Of a stretch of DNA of 64,000 nt, positions 12,684 through 24,124 are shown in pieces (within the stretch, counting starts at the first letter, position 1; each line of letters begins with the position of its first letter). The stretch is from positions 2,089,403 through 2,153,402 of the forward strand of contig NC_088297.1 of NCBI RefSeq assembly GCF_032854445.1, given 5' to 3'. The position numbers and the translations under genes are program-made. The notes beneath the pieces were generated by a model. The model ran no database searches and was not told where the DNA came from. It was given only the letters and a program-made list of their open reading frames with translations. The stretch is from Liolophura sinensis (taxonomy: Eukaryota; Mollusca; Polyplacophora; Chitonida; Chitonidae).

Positions 12684-12779
12684 CTAAGAGTAAAAATTGA
12701 AAAGCTCAATTAAATATACATGTACAACATAAAAGGGAGTACAGAAATAATAGGGTTTTAAACTGATAATTATTCATTA

Positions 12780-13050
12780 TTTATTTATTTTTTTCTTTGA
12801 CTGATGTTTTACACTGTACTCAGGAATAGTACACTTATACATGTAGATGTATGCCTATATGGTGGTTGGAAATCAGGAAGACCCCAAGGGAAGCCTAGAT
12901 CCATCTGGAGGTTGCTGACAGATATTCAAACGTATGACTGAAGGGGAAGCCTGCATGAGCTTGTCTTGAACTTACAGCGACCGCTTTGGTGAGAGGTTCC
13001 TGGGTTATTGCACCATGCTGGCACGCTGACAAATTCACCACCTTGGCTAC
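12780..13050 (+). repeat. Interspersed repeat, family 1 (diverged)
   Basis: Lies in the A-B intron of gene L. Recognised by gatgttttacactgtactca, cgaccgctttggtgagaggt and a trailing tRNA-like end. Confidence 0.55.
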
Positions 13051-13134
13051 AGAGGTCCCTAATAATTACATGTATTTAATTTTATGCAAGAACAACATTT
13101 GCATATATCTTACAGTTCTCTATATGATTTGTTT

Positions 13135-13202
13135 ATTATGTATAGGTGAAAAATTTTTTGCTTGCGGCATAAAACACCAATCAAATAAATAAATAAATAA
13201 AT
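13135..13202 (-). repeat. Family 1 tail fragment
   Basis: Contains cggcataaaacaccaatcaa followed by an (AATA)n tail, the signature end of family-1 copies in minus orientation. Confidence 0.55.
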
Positions 13203-13567
13203 ATTTCCTTCATCGTTGTTTAACGCAATACTCAAGAATTTTCCAAAGTGGCGAAATTGAGTGTTATTGGTGGTGGAGTGCCTGGAGTAAGCCACATACC
13301 TTTGGCAAACCACTGACAAACTCTCCACCATATGGCATGTCCTATTTGGTGTAAGACAAGTTGTATTACAGTCTTAAGCAAACTTCAAGCATGTACATGT
13401 ACAGTGTTCTCCCTACAATGAGACCAGGGAACATTTCCAAAATTTCCCATCTGGGAAAGGGACGAACCCATGGCATCTGTGGTGATGGAAATCAATCACC
13501 TGTATATCAACCACTCAAGTACATTCACGTGGCTTTGATTTGTGATGGTATGACACGCCAGGCACAT

Positions 13568-13845
13568 TGTATTTATTTATTCCACTGGAGTTTTCCGCCG
13601 TACTCAAGAATATTTCACTAATACGACAGAGGCCAGCATTATGGTGGGAGGAAACCAGGTAGGGCCAGGCAAAATCTACGACCATTCGCATGTTGCTCCA
13701 AAATCTTCCCATGTGCTGCAGGAGAAGAAGACAGCTTGAGCTGGGCTTGAACCCCCTGCAACCGCATTGGTGAGAGACTCATCTGTCATTACTCTGTGCT
13801 CAGCACGCTGTGTGCTAACCTCCTCGGTTACGGAGGCCCCTAGGC
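13568..13845 (+). repeat. Interspersed repeat, family 1 (near complete)
   Basis: A good copy in the A-B intron of gene L: tccgccgtactcaagaatat, gccagcattatggtgggagg, cgcattggtgagagactcat, and the end ctaacctcctcggttacgga, which resembles a tRNA-like segment. Confidence 0.7.
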
Positions 13846-13928
13846 GCACTCTAAACTGCAGGCCTAAATGAATCTTTCTGACTTCTGTTTAGATTAGATT
13901 ATTGTCCCTTTTTGTCATATCTACTCAC

Positions 13929-14117
13929 CTAGTGATATAGCTCCTTTTAACTTGTACTCTGCCAGCCTGAGGTCTAACCACACTGCGAACTGCGAGAGAA
14001 CATCTGGTTGGCTGCAGAGCTCTCCGATGATGGAGGCAAATCTGAACTGCACCCTCTCCAAAGACACACCCATGATAGTGGATAGCTTATAACACTCTAT
14101 ACAGTGTCTGTTCAGTT
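13929..14117 (-). CDS. Gene L constant exon A (start exon)
   Basis: First coding exon of the minus-strand gene. An acceptor (tctttgttgtag) ends just before 14117 and a strong donor (g|gtgagt) follows 13929. The ATG at 14073-14071 has A at -3 and G at +4. It opens a 48-codon segment beginning MGVSLERVQF and containing DVLSQFAVWLDLRLAEYKLK, a probable amphipathic helical region. The same segment occurs in genes M and R with an identical 145-base coding length and the same phase-1 end. The 44 bases before the ATG are open in frame, so a longer N terminus cannot be excluded; gene M argues against it. I do not recognise a named domain. An interaction or oligomerisation role is only a guess. Confidence 0.8.
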
Positions 14118-17100
14118 CTACAACAAAGAAGATTTAGTTCCCGTATCATCATTGATCATACAGATACTATTTAGGACTGATCTGGCAATGTCAAACTATA
14201 CTGATATTGAAAGCATATCTTACAAAAATCATTTGGGTCAGATCATACACTGAAGCCAGCGTTCATCTATTTTGCTGTATTCCTTTGCTTGACATGTTCA
14301 GGGTTAACAGTAAACATCGCCCTCATCACATATAGTTTTGACAGATGGTCCCAATTGCTAAAGGGAGATAACCAAAAACATCAGTAAACGTGCGGCGATC
14401 AAAATTGTTGAAAAATTGCAGTGGTTGATACAAAATGTTTGTCTGTGCTGTCGTTATTTTAACAGAATGTTGTATGATTGTTACTACGTGGCCAATACCA
14501 ACAACGATTTCAATAGATGTAGAAAGACAACAGCGAAACAAACCTGCCTGGAACGTGCGCTATGTAGAACCCTTGTCCGTGAAGAAGACTGAAGAGTTCC
14601 CGACAGGGAGCAATCAGTAATTTTTGCGAAAGCACCCTTAACCGTTTTCGTTTTAAAGATATCATTAAAAATTACCCGGCTTCAATGTGACAAGGAGGCT
14701 TAAGTGTATTCACCAAAAGTAATATTTTGCTGATTTCTCTCGAATTTGTGGAGATCTTAGACAGCTTTAGTCAGAGAGGCACAGCGTGCTCTTCCCTGTG
14801 GAGGTCAGAAAGTGACTCATCCGCCATTACTGGCTTTCGTTGTTTTGTTCTTGGTGAGTTTTATGAGAATTGATACGGTAATTTGGTTCTTCTGATAAAT
14901 TATATACACCTTAGTCATGAATTCTAGACGCCTGTGTAGAAAATCCTAACGACGGTCGGCGATCGCGTGTAGAAAAAGGATAAATCATCAGTGAAGTACG
15001 ACCGAAATCTGGTGGTTAGTCTTATTGAAAATATTCGCCACAGATTGTGTTACCGTGAACATTTCTGCGACTTCTAGAGTATCCCCAGGGTTTTTCCCCA
15101 GCAATTTGTATCTCGCCTGCAGGTACTGGATTATAGTCATGTTAAGTTATCTTAAAATACGAAATGCGATGTTGGGTTTGTAAAGCCGATCACACTTGAG
15201 CAACAAGAATGACAATGATATAGCATATGTTATACATGTACACATGTTTCTGTCATGTCTGTGGGACTTTATATACAGCGTTGATTAGACTATCAGGGTG
15301 AACACTGTGTGCTGTTTTAAAATCCTGACATTCATTGGGTACTAATTAATGGCATTGCCAAATTCACACTAACACTATGGTCACACTCTACCAAGTAAAC
15401 AGTAAGAACACTGATTGATGATCACTGTTCACTGTCATTAGGCATGATCTGTTCATAGAAGCCATAATAAAGTATCTTCATTTTTGGTAGCCCAAAATAA
15501 CCCTACTCAGAAGTTTTTCTTTCTTTTTTTTATATTTTTCTCCAAGTGTTAATCTCATTAAAATAAAATAAAAGAACTTTCCTATGGACCTAGCCATCTT
15601 TTTCTGGTAGGGTTTGGTTACGCTCATCAAAGAAGTTTTTCAGGGATTGCTTGATGTTAACGGTCACCTTACTAAAGACTGTGAAGCTCTAAAACAAAGA
15701 TTGTGTTTCTATTAAAGCCAAATAAAGAAAATTATGGCCAAGATTTTTTGTTTTTGTTGTTTTTTCATTTTCATTCTTGAAATTTCATTCATATATATTT
15801 TGTCCATATTTTCTGTCAATGGTCGGATACTTTTTTAAATTATGTCGCCGTGGATCTTGTTCAGTGCATGGTGAACCACCTGAAATGCCCCAAGCCAAGT
15901 GAACTATGGTAGATATAGTGGGGACCCCAAGTGTAATTAACTGATCAGTCGGTGTTGTTTTGTTTTTCACTGAGATTTTCTTCCAGCAAACAATGCATTC
16001 ATTCTTTGCTATTTCCCTAGGTTCACGGTTGGTTTGTTGTGCCATTTTTAGCTGTTCTAAAAAGAATGGGATGGTTTCAGTCTTCAGCTTATTCAGATTT
16101 CCAGATGATATGATATTTCGACCGGAATGAACAAGGAAAATCAAACGATCCAACTTTTCCCCCGAATGAACGAATGAGTATGGTCTGAACTTGTCAGTGT
16201 CAAACTCCTCTGTTAAATAGTTGTAGATTTTTGGTTCATTCTGACACTTTTGTGTACTGAATGGCATGTCTGCCATGTATATACAGTGTAAGCATACTGT
16301 CATACTCAGACACTGCATGGGGTAGCCAGCTTAGTGCTCCCTTTGTGCCCCTGCCTCTCCCCCCCCCCCCACTACTCTGTCTGTTTTACACCCCCATGCA
16401 GTCTGTTCCCCCACACAGATCATCTTATATGTCACAACTGCAAGGTATTTAATTTCTGGACTGACCACTGGGGCCTTGTAAAAGCTGTCCTTGGAAGCCA
16501 TTTTTATCCCCTGAAATGAAGATTGAAATTTTTTTATGTAGTGTTGTATGTTATTACATGTCCTAAACTGCACAATAAAAATAAGCCAAAAGGTTTGATG
16601 TATCGTTAAAGCGGATTCCTCGCTCATGGGATTTCTATGTGGGAGCATTTGTGCATACATATACACATATACTCATACACATATTTTGAAAGGTTAGGGA
16701 ATAGCAAATATTTCACAGCCAGGACGTGTCATAGTAGGGCGAACTTAAGTAAAACTGGGTGTGCTTCATGAACCTTCACTTATGAATTGCATGTATGGGT
16801 TTTCTTTGAAGTATTTTGATGCTTCTTATGCCAATAGACATCGGTGTCAATAGTTTGTTTTATAGATCACACAAAGCTTTTGCCATTTGTAAAAGTTCTG
16901 CTATGGTAGTCCCTCAACTTCCTGTATATAATGCATTAAGTTGCAGTGGTGAAAAAAAAAAAAGGAAAAGATAAACTGCTTAAATGATTCAAATAATGGT
17001 TGCATTAAAATGTGATTTTGTTGTGATGTCAGTGTGGACTCGTTAGGTAGCAGGATTCTATAATAGTGGCAAAGCACACAGATGACGACCAGTGAATGGC

Positions 17101-17216
17101 GTGTGGGTCATTAGTGGTCTGCTAATTCTGATAATATTCTTTAAATGCAAACCAGTGTCGTGATAATCACTAAATAACTTAAAACCCCTAATTTTAGTCA
17201 TCTAATATCTCCACAG
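14118..17216. promoter_or_regulatory. Divergent spacer between genes L and M (candidate shared promoter region)
   Basis: Exon A of gene L reads left from 14117 and exon A of gene M reads right from 17217, so both transcription starts should lie in or near this 3.1-kb spacer. Both A exons begin at acceptor-like sites, so at least one non-coding first exon per gene is expected here. A locally CpG-containing stretch (about 14930-15010) is the likeliest core. I cannot place a TATA box or start site. An orphan minus-strand ORF occupies 15785-16276. Confidence 0.35.
15785..16276 (-). CDS. Orphan ORF, unrecognised
   Basis: Open frame of 163 codons from ATG at 16276 (MADMPFSTQKCQ) to a stop after GQNIYE. 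The composition looks protein-like (FDTDKFRPYSFVHSGEKLD, ECIVCWKKISV with a CxxC pair), but I do not recognise a family, and no sibling exists near gene R. A second in-frame ATG lies at 16267. A frame just upstream on the same strand (16331-16666) contains MASKDSFYKAPVVSPEIK and could be a separate exon. It could also be a decayed insertion or an old retrocopy. It reads in the same direction as gene L and ends about 1.7 kb before its exon A. Confidence 0.3.
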   Translation of the reverse strand: MADMPFSTQKCQNEPKIYNYLTEEFDTDKFRPYSFVHSGEKLDRLIFLVHSGRNIISSGNLNKLKTETIPFFLEQLKMAQQTNREPREIAKNECIVCWKKISVKNKTTPTDQLITLGVPTISTIVHLAWGISGGSPCTEQDPRRHNLKKYPTIDRKYGQNIYE

Positions 17217-17414
17217 GTTGACCGGGCAACTTGTGTCTCTTATCCAGTTTAATATACAGCAACGCAAATATGGGGATGTCACTGGAAAGAGTGCAGTTCA
17301 AATTCGCCTCCATCATTGGAGAGCTCTGCAGCCAACCAGATGTTCTCTCCCAGTTTGCAGTGTGGTTAGACCTCAGACTGGCAGAGTACAAGTTAAAAGG
17401 GGCCATATCACTTG
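17217..17414 (+). CDS. Gene M constant exon A (start exon)
   Basis: The counterpart of the L and R start exons. The acceptor tatctccacag precedes 17217 and the donor g|gtgagt follows 17414. The ATG at 17270-17272 has A at -3 and G at +4. It opens MGMSLERVQF, then ASIIGELCSQPDVLSQFAVW and LDLRLAEYKLKGAISL. Coding length is 145 bases, ending in phase 1. A TGA at 17219-17221 is in frame with this ATG, inside the exon. So in this copy translation cannot enter from further upstream, which fixes the conserved Met as the start and suggests the same for L and R. The function of the helical segment is unknown. Confidence 0.82.
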
Positions 17415-17574
17415 GTGAGTACAGACGTGTATATGCTGATATACTGTACATGTATTTTAATATTTGAAAACATGGTTAATGTCCCAGGCTTGCCATTCTC
17501 ATGTAATTTACATGCACCATCATTCATACTTTATGCACTTGTACGTGTAGCTTATAACTGTAAATCCTTGACAG

Positions 17575-17834
17575 CTTCGGTGGCCTTATGGTTAGCGTGT
17601 CTGCCTCAAAGTTGGGAAACTCCTGGATCCAACCTGTGTTGGATCATACCAGTGATCATAAATTGTTACTGCCTTGCTATGTATTCAGCACGCAGAGGTT
17701 AGAAAAAGGAAACATGACTGGTTTGCCTGATTTCATGATAATGTGACAAGGTGTCATGTCTGGTGTCTTCGGCGTGCTACTTTAAAGGTGGCAGCATGTT
17801 GGTGCCATGGACTTGTCTGCCACAACAAGACACA

Positions 17835-17872
<38 letters not shown>

Positions 17873-17925
17873 TCACACCAAATGACTCCTCGTCATCATA
17901 TGGCTGGAAGACTGTTAAGCACAAA
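17575..17925 (+). repeat. tRNA-derived SINE-like repeat with (TA)n tract
   Basis: Begins ggtggccttatggttagcgt, which reads as a tRNA-like A box, with a B-box-like ggatccaacc downstream. It then has ggtgtcatgtctggtgtctt, a (TA)n run at about 17837-17870, and a tcgtcatcatatggctg end. It sits in the A-B intron of gene M and is related to the fragment at 95-345. Confidence 0.6.
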
Positions 17926-18146
17926 ACTAAACTCGTAGTGTACATGCATACACATACTATACAAACTTCAGGTATAATAACAAAAGAAAGTTTAATTGGA
18001 ACACGTTGGCTTCATTTGTGTTATAACATCAAAAGGTTTGACCAAAGCTTGCAGACATTAGCAGCGGAATGAAAAAGTATAAGATCCAGAACCATGTTGT
18101 TCTCAGTTTGTTTTTTGTTTTTTGTTTTTTTTTTTGTCAAATATAG

Positions 18147-18746
18147 ATTGCTCTGGAGAAGAGCCAGATCCAATATGGCTGAAGGGATTAAGCAAACAGA
18201 AGACCCCATCCAGACTAAACAGTCAGACTGACAGACGGACGCAAATTCATAGCCCAGGTGCCTACAGAAGCCCATCATTACACAGACCAGCTCACTCATC
18301 TTCAGATTCAGACATTCCCCAATCACAATCTCACTCTGTGCCCAGCAGAGAGCTGGCTGAGCGACTTTCACCTGATGTTGTTGTTGTTAAAGAGGAACCC
18401 GATGTTTATCCAGTTAGCTTGCACGCACATGAAAATCGCAAGCGTTCAGCCACGGACAGTGTATCTATTGACTTCAGAGATGGACCAAAACAGAGACGAA
18501 TGTCAACCACTGAATCGCCTTCCCATCAAAGTCTCATGTCAGTCATTGGTGGATTTGATAATGACACTATAAAGGATAGTGAAAACAGGGGAGGCAACTC
18601 TGATTTTCCCTCCACCAGTATTGCAGATAATGTGACATTGCCAGACTTGAGTGCTGATGTGTCAGTGGACGATTTGTCTTTTAACAAAACAGCTGCTGAT
18701 TTTGCTGATCAAACAGACTTCGGCCAAGACACCGTCAATACTAGCG
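18147..18746 (+). CDS. Gene M constant exon B, Ser-rich linker with VVVKEEP motif
   Basis: 600 bases, phase 1 at both ends (acceptor after a T-rich tract ending aaatatag, donor agcg|gtaggt). It encodes about 200 residues: DCSGEEPDPIWLKGLSKQK, YRSPSLHRPAHSSSDSDIP, SVPSRELAERLSPD, VVVKEEPDVYP, ENRKRSATDS, PKQRRMSTTES and SLMSVIGGF. An acidic, Asp/Ser-rich tail (VTLPDLSADVSVDDLSF) follows. The tail differs from L and R while the first 130 or so residues are almost the same. It lies 732 bases after exon A and 4.8 kb before the first variable exon. Expected to be a disordered nuclear linker; the SUMO and nuclear-import readings are motif inference only. Confidence 0.82.
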
Positions 18747-19134
18747 GTAGGTACTGACTATTTCCTAAAATCTGCTTGTCTGGTGTTCATAGAGGTTTAT
18801 CATGTCATTGTAAGTTTTCTCCTCCATAATGAAGAGGAGGCACATCTTGAAGCGGTTGATATAGGAATGATATTTAGCATAGATTTAGCCAGAATTTGAA
18901 ATCAGGCCATCTCATTACCAATTTTCTCTTATTTTTCCCTATCTCTCCCATGTTAATTTTGTCAGAATAGGACATCTCAAAAACACTGAGAGACATCCAC
19001 CCCACCCCTGGCTAAACCTACTCTTTGTGATGCCACTTGAGAGAAAAAGGCACACATGCGATCTTGATGCCTTTATCATATCAAATGTCACTTAGATAGT
19101 GGTTTATGTACAGATAGCACTAAAGTTTAGTCAC

Positions 19135-19165
<31 letters not shown>

Positions 19166-19444
19166 TAGGCTATGACTTTCTTGGTACAGTACAGAATCAT
19201 GTGCTGAAATTTTGGCAATACCACTTAGGATTTAAAATGGATGACCTCAGTGTCCGATAATAGCCTACATGTACATGTATATACATTCTATTCTGAGGTC
19301 ATACATTTTTGGTATTTAACTACAAACTGAAATTGTTTCAGGGATAAAAAAATAAAGAAAAGTAACCACCCAGGATTGATCCATGCAAGCATGGGTATTT
19401 GTCTCTTCATGCATCTACATGGAAGTGTTTGAGATAAGAGTGCA

Positions 19445-19680
19445 ATATATTTATTTATTTGAGTGGTGTTTTATGCTGTAGTCAAGAGTATTTCATTTTT
19501 ATAATGGTGGCCACCATTATGGTGGGATGAAATGGAATGCTGGGAGAGCTAACCACGTACATGCATGACCAGGTAGGATGCCAGGATGAGCTGGACTTGA
19601 ACTCACAGCGACCGCATTGGTGAGAAGCTCCTGAATCATTGTGCTGCACTAGCACTTTAAGAGCTTGGCCACAGAACCCT
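19445..19680 (+). repeat. Interspersed repeat, family 1
   Basis: Signature tgagtggtgttttatgctgt, gtcaagagtatttcattttt, gatgagctggacttgaactc and agcgaccgcattggtgagaa. It lies in the long intron of gene M. Confidence 0.65.
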
Positions 19681-20974
19681 CCCCTCCCCTCCGCTCCTTC
19701 CCTCCCCCTTTTCAAAAAAGTGTAAACCTCTATGAATCCCAACATGTGACAAGTGTACCTGTATATCTGTATATATTTCCCTCATCTTACTTCTCTTAAG
19801 GAACTATTCCAGGGTTTGCCCCAGTGGAAAAGTCCAGGTTTACCTGTTCGCACAATTTCCAATATGTCCATTATGTACACCTACATTGTATGCAAATAAT
19901 TCAGCATTTCTGTCCAACCAACAGGGATGTCCTGGCAAGAGTGTTAAGTGTCAATATGGTTAGCTCTGTCTTGCCTGTACCCTTCTCGACTCTTTTATAA
20001 GCATGTTAACACCGTAATGTCGAATCGACCTGATTGGTTAGTTTACCGACAGTCTGTTGTCATGGGAACTCACAATCTAGTTTCTGAAAACGCATGCATC
20101 TAGCCAGTAGGTGGAAGCAAATATAGGACAATCACGGACCGAACGCTGTCAAAACCTTTCAGTTTTACTGGGCTTTCCAGCGCATCTCTTTACATGCTTT
20201 TCTGAAGAAAATTTAATCCTGTGGCATTCTTTAGAAGCTTAAAAGATTTTTCAGGACTCGTAGTGTCATTTCATACATCGTCACTCTCACGATTACAGAC
20301 AGTGTGATAAATACAATTTTGGAACGAGACCGAAACTTGCCTCAATCACTAGAAAGCACTGTGTAGTAGGTTGCAACAGCGCATGGGGAAGTATCAGGTT
20401 TTGTTTAGGAAAGTGAGTGTTGATTATCGGAGATGGTATCCATAAAGCGATGACCTTGAATGTTGTTCATGTATGATAAACGCAGTTAATCACTGTGACA
20501 ACCTGTGTTCAACCATGCATCTCTATGATAAAGGACACACACTGAACGAGTGCAGTGTCAAAATCAGCAAGTGTACACAGACATACAAAATCAGCCATAT
20601 CTTCCTTGAAACAGAACCGGTGTGTAAGATCACAGCTAAAGTTTTTTTTCTACTTGTTTTTTTTTTTTTTTTTTTTTTTTTTTGATATATGTTGCGCATC
20701 ATTTAAACTTTTAGGAGCTTGTCCAGCCATTTACGTGTTTATGCTTGTACATCAAATACATATATGAGATTGTTACTGTGAATATTTATACCCGCCCGCC
20801 ATGAACAAGTACAGGATTGTGCGTGTATACAAGGTTCACTGTACTTGTACTCGTGCATGTATGTTTATCCATGTAGGCCTGGCCTTAGAGCTACATGTAC
20901 ACATAACTTGAGATATTGGGCTGCACCAGTGCAAGTATGTGTACATGTATGTGTGCCTTTGGTTTCCACAAGTA

Positions 20975-21845
20975 CAAGTTGTTGGATGAAATGAATCCCC
21001 AAAGTGATGAATACACAATCTGTCTGTGTCTTATGTAGATCTTCAGTCTTGTGACAAGTACACGGTGTAAGATGAAATGAGTCCCAAGATTGATGAATAC
21101 ACACACGTACTGTCTGTGTCTTATGTAGATCTTCAGTCTTGTGACAAGTACAAGGTGTAAGATGAAATGAGTTCCAAGATTGATGAATACACATACTGTA
21201 TGTGTCTTATGTAGATCTTCAGTCTTGTAACAAGTACAAGGTGTAGGATGAAATAAGTCCCCAAATTGATGAATACACATTCTGTCTGTGTCTTATGTAG
21301 ATCCTCAGTCTTGTGACAAGTACAAGGTGTAAGATGAAATGAATCCCCAAATTGATGAATACACATAATGTGTCTTATGTAGATCTTTAGTCTTGTGACA
21401 AGTACAAGGTGTAAGATGAAATGAGTCCCAAGATTGATGAATACACATACTGTCTGTGTCTTATGTAGATTTTCTGTCTTGTGACAGTTACAAGGTGTAA
21501 GATGAAATGAGTCCCAAGATTGATGAATACACATACTGTCTGTGTCTTATGTAGATCCTCAGTCTTGTGACAAGTACAAGGTGTAAGATGAAATGAATCC
21601 CCAAATTGATGAATACACATAATGTGTCTTATGTAGATCTTTAGTCTTGTGACAAGTACAAGGTGTAAGATGAAATGAGTCCCAAGATTGATGAATACAC
21701 ATACTGTCTGTGTCTTATGTAGATCCTCAGTCTTGTGAAAAGTACAAGGTGTAAGATGAAACGAGTCCCCACATTGATGAATACACATACTGTATGTGTC
21801 TTATGTAGCTCTTCAAGGTGTGAGGTGAAGTACAAGGTGTAGTCT
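20975..21845. repeat. 86-bp minisatellite, about 10 units
   Basis: Period 86 bases (the anchor gatgaataca recurs at 21436 and 21522). Each unit carries gtctgtgtcttatgtagatc, agtcttgtgacaagtacaag and gtgtaagatgaaatgag. It lies in the long intron of gene M. Confidence 0.9.
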
Positions 21846-22099
21846 GAAAATTTTCTCAAAGGTCTGAATGGAATGAATACATGTGCATTGTCTTGTCTTA
21901 TACTGATTCAAGTATATAATCTCAATTAAATCCTTAATTAAATGATTGCTGTGTATCTTTTAATACACATACAGTATGTACACCTCATTTTATATATAAT
22001 GGAAGATGTGTATAAGATGAAACATAAATGAGACAGTTTTCTGATCCAGTCATTGTAAATGGATATGGAATAGTTGTTTTTGTATTTTGCCATCTTGCT

Positions 22100-22800
22100 G
22101 TGGATGTACCTGTAGGATGGACATTTTGTGGACTGGCAATAATATATACGTGGATATGTAGGATGGATATTTTGAGGACCTGTTGTTGAATATACATTGA
22201 TATGTAGGATTGACATTTGTGGACTTGCTGTAGGTTATACATGGATATATGGGATGGACACTCTGTGGACTTGCTGTAGGATATACATGGATATGTGGGA
22301 TGGACATTTTGTGGACTGGCAATAATTTATACATGGATATGTAGGATGGACATTTTGATGACCTGCTGTTGAATATACATTGATATGTAGGATGGACATT
22401 TGTGGACTTGCTGTAGGATATACATGGATATATGGGATGGACACTCTGTGGACTTGCTGTAGGATATACATGGATATGTGGGATGGACACTCTGTGGACT
22501 TGCTGTAGGTTATACATGGATATATGGGATGGACACTCTGTGGACTTGCTGTAGGATATACATGGATATGTGGGATGGACATTTTGAGGACCTGCTGTTG
22601 AATATGCATTGATACGTAGGATGGACATTTGTGTACTTGCTGTAGGTTATACATGGATATATGGGATGGACACTCTGTGGACTTGCCATAGGATATACAT
22701 GGATATGTAGGATGGACATTTTGTGGACCTGTTGTCAAATATACAGTGTACAGCAATATGTAGGATGGACATTTTGTGGACTTGCAGTAGGATATATCTT
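22100..22800. repeat. 46-bp minisatellite, about 15 units
   Basis: Period 46 bases (ctgtaggata at 22411 and 22457). Unit elements are tacatggatatgtgggatgg, acactctgtggacttgct and a variant with acattttgaggacctgctgt. Variants recur in order, indicating higher-order duplication. It lies in the long intron of gene M. Confidence 0.9.
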
Positions 22801-23582
22801 ACATATCCAGTTTGGATATGTACATTTGCATTTGAAAAATGCCATTAGAATGGAAGGGCACTTTGAAATAAAATGCTGTGAAAGAATTTACCAAACAGGC
22901 CTATCCTGCAATATGTTCTTTTGAAATTCTGTATTCTGCTAGTATAAAATTGGAACATATCAGATGGCGTCCAACCAATTTGGACACGTAGTCAGCTAAG
23001 TAGACAGTACATGTGAATGTATATTCATGTATGTTTAGTTTAGTCTGTACTCCCTGTCCGCAGTGAGCACAGGGTTTGTGACATACATGTAGTTTATTAA
23101 GTATGTTCATGTCACCTCACCAATCTGCATAAATTCCCTTTGATTTGACACATAGTGGCAACCAAGCCACGCATTATGTTACCTTGGAATGGCAAATATG
23201 GTGTCTTGAATTAGTTCTCATGTCAATTCAGTGCAGGCAGGGTAGCCAGAAATTTAAAGGAGGTGTCCAAACCTCCCTTTTTGGGGCCATTTTGTTATAG
23301 CCACCAGTGTCCAGATTTCATTTTCTCAAATCTCTCCCATGTTATATATGCTGAGATCAGGGTGTCCCAATAGCACCAGTTGTCTGTTTCTCCCGCCCAC
23401 ATGGACGGATGCACAGGTAGCTAGCTAACCCTATGCTTCACTGTCATTTCTTCTCAATGAAAACGTGTGTGAAATTTCAGCCAGGCATGTTAGGTACATG
23501 TACGATAGGATCCTAAGGGTATACAGAAATCTTCGGATCAGCGAACATGTAGATTCACAGCAGGCTTTGTTTTTCTCTCCAG

Positions 23583-24082
23583 AATGTATGGAAGCATCCA
23601 CTAAGACAACCAGCACAAATTCTGACCAAGAGCAGAGGTGGTGTGGAAGGAGAGACAACTCTTGTGAGCCTCGTTACATGGGAAATGTGCAGAAGTTAGT
23701 ACGCTCAAATCGTATACCCAACAAAATAGGCATGTCTAAGGCTCGGCGAGGAAATATTACAAGCGCTGTGGGTCTCTTTGAGCGTTGGCTGTGGGAAACA
23801 CACACAGGGGAAAAGAGAGGAATGCATGAAATCCAACCAGAACAACTGGACAAGTACCTCTGTGATTTCTTTGAACAAGTCAGACTCTCGAATGGCTCCA
23901 ATTATTCTCTTAGTTCCTTCAAATCGTTGCGCTCCAACTTGGATTTTTACCTGAAGTGCACAAATTACCCTGCGTCGGTGACATCATCGGATGTCTTCAG
24001 ACAAAGTCAAGCAGCTTTCAGAAAGAAAATGAACAATATCAAAGCTCTGAGCGCTCAAAGTGTGACCTTTTGTGTTGAATAA
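23583..24082 (+). CDS. Gene M variable terminal exon 1, Crypton-type domain (subgroup A)
   Basis: 500 bases (3n+2). The acceptor tttgtttttctctccag fits exon B in phase 1 and the exon ends at a stop after VTFCVE. A linker of about 60 residues (STKTTSTNSDQEQRW) leads into the domain: RIPNKIGMSKARRGNITSAV, LFERWLWETHT, EIQPEQLDKYLCDFFEQV, NGSNYSLSSFKSLRSNLDF and YLKCTNYPASV, then SQAAFRKKMN. It is the SAM-like core-binding domain of Crypton/KIAA1958-like recombinases, without the catalytic domain. It is closest to the next exon, the two being a recent tandem duplicate. No start codon or promoter of its own is evident. The nearest AATAAA downstream is at 24939-24944, past a SINE. Confidence 0.82.
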
Positions 24083-24124
24083 TAGCCCAAATGACTCCTG
24101 TGTTCCTTCTTCACACTTCAACTG

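Larger units (their letters stand above)
18747..23582. other. Gene M long intron, exon B to first variable exon
   Basis: Non-coding, 4.8 kb. It holds a (TTA)n microsatellite (about 19136-19166), a family-1 repeat (19445-19680), a poly-T run (20659-20683) and two minisatellites (20975-21845 and 22100-22800). Long minus-strand open frames across 20865-22756 come from the stop-poor repeat units and are not genes. No basic-domain exon like that of gene L was found. Confidence 0.6.

Noticed and set aside
17218-17418. Alternative frame (66 codons) across exon A of gene M
   Set aside because: The frame conserved in L and R is the one starting at 17270; this one is a shadow.
20865-21859. Several overlapping minus-strand open frames of 70-133 codons with repeated Cys/His motifs
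   Set aside because: They are translations of the 86-bp minisatellite; the Cys/His pattern is a product of the unit and shifts frame with each copy.
21938-22756. Long minus-strand frames (up to 192 codons) with PTASPQ and SIPHIHVY repeats
   Set aside because: They come from the stop-poor 46-bp minisatellite; all three frames are open, which is typical of tandem repeats.
23465-23582. Upstream in-frame extension of the 23.6-kb exon
   Set aside because: Open by chance. The acceptor tttctctccag lies inside it, and similarity to the sister exon fades upstream apart from the intron-end block gcaggctttgtttttct.
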